From Diorhabda sublineata (lineage: Eukaryota > Arthropoda > Insecta > Coleoptera > Chrysomelidae): a DNA stretch of 64,000 nucleotides. Below, in pieces: positions 63,370-64,000 of this stretch. The stretch covers positions 14,736,488-14,800,487 of the forward strand of contig NC_079480.1 of NCBI RefSeq assembly GCF_026230105.1. The letters run 5' to 3'. Made by a program: the position numbers and the translations under genes. The notes under the pieces are model-generated. The model made no database searches, was not told the DNA's origin, and worked only from the letters and a program-made list of their open reading frames with translations. Every line of letters starts with the position of its first letter. The stretch's first letter is position 1.

Positions 63370-64000
63370 GCGATTTTGTTGCTTAAGCCGTTCGCGAAAA
63401 ATCACTAGTACTACCGAAAATTGGAAAAAAAGACAAGCAGTAATTTTCTTGACACATGCTAGCTTGAATTCGACTTGTTAGACGAAAAATGGAGAGAAGA
63501 TTTAGTTGCTATATTGAATAATGTTCAAATGAGCCTGAAGAATAAGCAACAAAATCGGAAACTAAAAAACGGCCGATCTTTTCTATCAGCAACAATTTTT
63601 CTAGAACATGCTACCTTGAACTTGATTTGTTGAACAACAAATGCTGAAGAAATTCATTTGCTACATTGAACAATGTTCAAATGAGCCTGAAGAATAAGCA
63701 ACAAAATATCTAAAAAACGGCCGATCTTTTCGATCAGCGACAATTTTTCCAGAACATGCTACATTGAACTTGATTTGTTGAACAACAAATGCTGAAGAAA
63801 TTCATTTGCTACATTGAAGAATGTTCAAATGAGCCTGAAGAATAAGCAACCAAATCGGAAACTAAAAATCGGCCGATCTTTTCGATCAGCAACAATTTTT
63901 CTAGAGCATGCTACCTTGAACTTGATTTGTTGAACAACAAATGCTGAAGAACTTCATTTGCTACATTGAACAATGTTCAAATGAGCCTGAAGAATAAGCA
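63370..64000. repeat. ~150-bp tandem repeat at the right edge (BRSK intron)
   Basis: 'atgttcaaatgagcctgaag' falls at 63521, 63673, 63821 and 63973. Each unit also has 'cggccgatcttttc.atcagc' and a 'ttgttgaacaacaa' palindrome. The array continues past the window. Confidence 0.92.

Overview
This is nuclear DNA from an animal, almost certainly an insect. It is AT-rich, the genes are split by GT-AG introns, the polyadenylation signals are AATAAA, and mariner, Helitron and non-LTR retroelement debris is abundant. The conserved proteins look insect-like. A beetle is plausible but cannot be proved from this window. All exon limits below were worked out by eye from splice sites and reading phase. Every complete multi-exon model closes in frame.

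Layout. 1-3540 is a decayed non-LTR retrotransposon whose reverse-transcriptase region has been amplified into a 284/245-bp satellite with a 1,097-bp higher-order period. 3979-11864 (+) and 13529-19931 (-) are two convergent SLC46-type (proton-coupled folate transporter-like) major-facilitator genes with identical intron phases. 21241-25596 (+) is MEAK7/TLDC1. 25597-31188 is a gene-poor, repeat-rich stretch. 31189-33875 (-) is FKBP8, 35540-36983 (-) is secreted cyclophilin B with a perfect ER-stress element upstream, and 38748-42516 (-) is Beclin-1 with a GC-AG intron and a THAP fragment nested in an intron. 43627-46235 is a DNA transposon with ~200-bp terminal inverted repeats, a broken THAP gene on + and a broken SWIM/YqaJ-type gene on -. 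46710-48197 (-) is DNAJC21, divergent from an unidentified two-exon gene at 48689-49510 (+). 49511-55957 is a gene desert. 55958-63205 (-) is the 3' part of a BRSK/SAD-type kinase gene that continues past the right edge.

The genes do not form one pathway. Several deal with proteostasis and autophagy (Beclin-1, FKBP8, cyclophilin B, DNAJC21, MEAK7 near mTOR signalling), but I see no reason to read that as a functional cluster.

The most unusual features are: (a) the THAP + SWIM/YqaJ element, whose two inverted repeats each carry what looks like the same untranslated exon and splice donor, so that each end could drive its own convergent gene; (b) long introns that mostly hold their own private tandem arrays; and (c) a recurring TTGGCAACACTG-type core scattered over non-coding DNA and arrayed ten times in one SLC46 intron.
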